The notes under the pieces: model-generated
Databases searched by the model: none
What the model was told of the DNA's origin: nothing
What the model saw: only the letters and a program-made list of their open reading frames with translations
Part shown: positions 62,866 through 64,000 of the stretch, in pieces
Layout of the letters: every line of letters begins with the position of its first letter
How positions within the stretch are numbered: the stretch's first letter is position 1
From: Marmoricola sp. URHB0036
GTDB lineage: Bacteria; Actinomycetota; Actinomycetes; Propionibacteriales; Nocardioidaceae
Direction: 5' to 3'
Length of the DNA: 64,000 bases
Assembly: GCF_000426045.1 (NCBI RefSeq)
Contig: NZ_AUEP01000009.1
Span: forward strand, 186,001-250,000
Made by a program: the position numbers and the translations under genes

Positions 62866-63932
62866 ACAACAAGCAGCCCCTCCAGCGCCGCGGTCTGGGC
62901 CGAGGCCTCGGCTCGCTGATCCCGACCGCTCCACCCGAGCAGGCGGGGGCGCGAGCGGAGGAGATGGGGTCCTTCCCTGACTCCGGTGCCTCGCAGGGCC
63001 GCCACTCCGCAGGTGGCGCCGAGTCCAACGGCGGGGGGGTGGCCACCCTGACCGAGGAGCGCCCGGCCCCACCAGTCGAGCAACAGGTCGAGACGCCGGC
63101 CGAGGTCGCGGGCGCCTACTTCGCGGACCTCCCGGTCGGCTCGATCACGCCCAACCCGCGTCAGCCGCGCCAGGTCTTCGAGGAGGAGGCGATGGCCGAG
63201 CTGGTGCACTCGGTCAAGGAGATCGGGCTGCTCCAGCCCATCGTGGTACGCCGCACCGGCGACTCGTCGTACGAGCTGATCATGGGGGAGCGCCGCTGGC
63301 GGGCCACCCAGCAGGCCGGCCTGGAGACGATCCCGGCCATCGTGCGGCAGACCGACGACGAGGCGATGCTGCGTGACGCCCTCCTGGAGAACCTGCACCG
63401 CGCCCAGCTCAACCCGCTGGAGGAGGCGGCCGCCTACCGGCAGCTGCTCGACGACTTCGGGTGCACCCACGACGAGCTGGCCGGACGCATCGGGCGCAGC
63501 CGACCGCAGATCAGCAACACCCTGCGGCTGCTGAACCTGTCTCCTGCCGTCCAGCGTCGCGTGGCCGCGGGCGTGATCAGCGCAGGACACGCCCGCACCC
63601 TGCTCGGTGTCGACGAACCCGCCGCCCAGGACCGGCTGGCCGGTCGGGTCGTCTCCGAGGGCATCTCGGTGCGCGGGCTCGAGGAGCTCATCGCCGTCGG
63701 TGAGCTCGGCGCCGACACCGAGGACGACACCCCGACCGTGCGTCCGCCGCGGCCCACCGCCCCCGGGCTGAAGGAGATCGACGAGCGGCTCAGCGACCGG
63801 CTCGAGACCCGGGTCAAGGTCACCCTGGGCCGCAACAAGGGCAAGATCGCCATCGAGTTCGCGTCGCTGACCGACCTCGAGCGGATCGTCTCGATCATCG
63901 ACCCGCGCAACCGCGACGACAGGCCGATCTAG
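62862..63932 (+). CDS. parB: Chromosome-partitioning protein ParB
   Basis: A 356-residue CTPase clamp. The N-terminal ParA-binding peptide is RRGLGRGLGSLIPT. After a variable linker come the ParB N-domain (ITPNPRQPRQVF, IMGERRWRATQQAG, ENLHRAQLNPLEEA), the helix-turn-helix (DELAGRIGRSRPQISNTLRL) and a C-terminal dimerisation domain (RVKVTLGRNKGKIAIEFAS). The start overlaps the parA stop (ATGA). Nothing recognisable follows in the last 68 bp of the window. Confidence 0.95.
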   Translation: MNNKQPLQRRGLGRGLGSLIPTAPPEQAGARAEEMGSFPDSGASQGRHSAGGAESNGGGVATLTEERPAPPVEQQVETPAEVAGAYFADLPVGSITPNPRQPRQVFEEEAMAELVHSVKEIGLLQPIVVRRTGDSSYELIMGERRWRATQQAGLETIPAIVRQTDDEAMLRDALLENLHRAQLNPLEEAAAYRQLLDDFGCTHDELAGRIGRSRPQISNTLRLLNLSPAVQRRVAAGVISAGHARTLLGVDEPAAQDRLAGRVVSEGISVRGLEELIAVGELGADTEDDTPTVRPPRPTAPGLKEIDERLSDRLETRVKVTLGRNKGKIAIEFASLTDLERIVSIIDPRNRDDRPI

Positions 63933-64000
63933 GTATTGACCGACAGGTCGATGGAGCCATTCATCGATTTGTCGACAAAGAGATCAGCCGACTGCCGGAT

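Overview
The window is high-GC actinobacterial chromosome spanning the replication origin. It most resembles Nocardioidaceae (Nocardioides-like). This rests on the gene order parB-parA-rsmG-jag-yidC-yidD-rnpA-rpmH / dnaA-dnaN-gnd-recF-DUF721-gyrB-gyrA-DUF3566-tRNA-Ile, on the fhaA-fhaB-pstP-rodA-pbpA-pknA-pknB cluster and on frequent GTG/TTG starts. No 16S rRNA gene is present, so the genus is an inference.

Layout. Positions 1-8.4 kb hold metabolic and envelope genes: the ppgK tail, an aldo/keto reductase, an acyl-CoA dehydrogenase, an SDR, an OafA-type acyltransferase, a PD40-repeat secreted protein and a secreted EEP-fold nuclease. A 223-bp palindromic element with 23-bp terminal inverted repeats lies in this part. 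Positions 8.5-17.6 kb hold tRNA-Leu(CAG) and the Ser/Thr-kinase and cell-wall growth operon. Positions 17.6-26.3 kb hold a DUF881 protein, an unusual double-length CrgA, a rhomboid protease, a cyclophilin, lipid and membrane proteins, tRNA-Ala(TGC), a tRNA-Ala-like pseudogene and a DLW-39 peptide.

Positions 26,442-46,005 are a 19.6-kb integrated element bounded by an 11-bp direct repeat, the right copy being the 3' end of tRNA-Ile(GAT). The chassis genes (38.3-46.0 kb) encode small membrane proteins, a VirD4/FtsK-like coupling ATPase, a replication-relaxation protein, an ArdA-like anti-restriction protein, an XRE repressor, an ImmA peptidase and a large serine recombinase. The cargo (26.8-38.1 kb) looks defensive: a type I restriction-modification operon abutting a UvrD-like helicase, and a separate HTH / small protein / dCTP-deaminase-like membrane protein module.

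The main discovery is that the recombinase gene is split by its own integration. Its N-terminal 576 codons run without a stop into attR. In the same frame, the 3' end encoding a C-terminal helix-turn-helix lies 19 kb away at attL. Joining the two at the repeat gives a continuous 664-codon gene. This resembles the partitioned integrase of the archaeal SSV1-type viruses, but with a serine recombinase.

Positions 46.0-64.0 kb return to conserved chromosome. DnaA boxes lie on both sides of dnaA, with a candidate DnaA-trio unwinding element between dnaA and dnaN. Two parS sites flank rsmG and lead into parAB.
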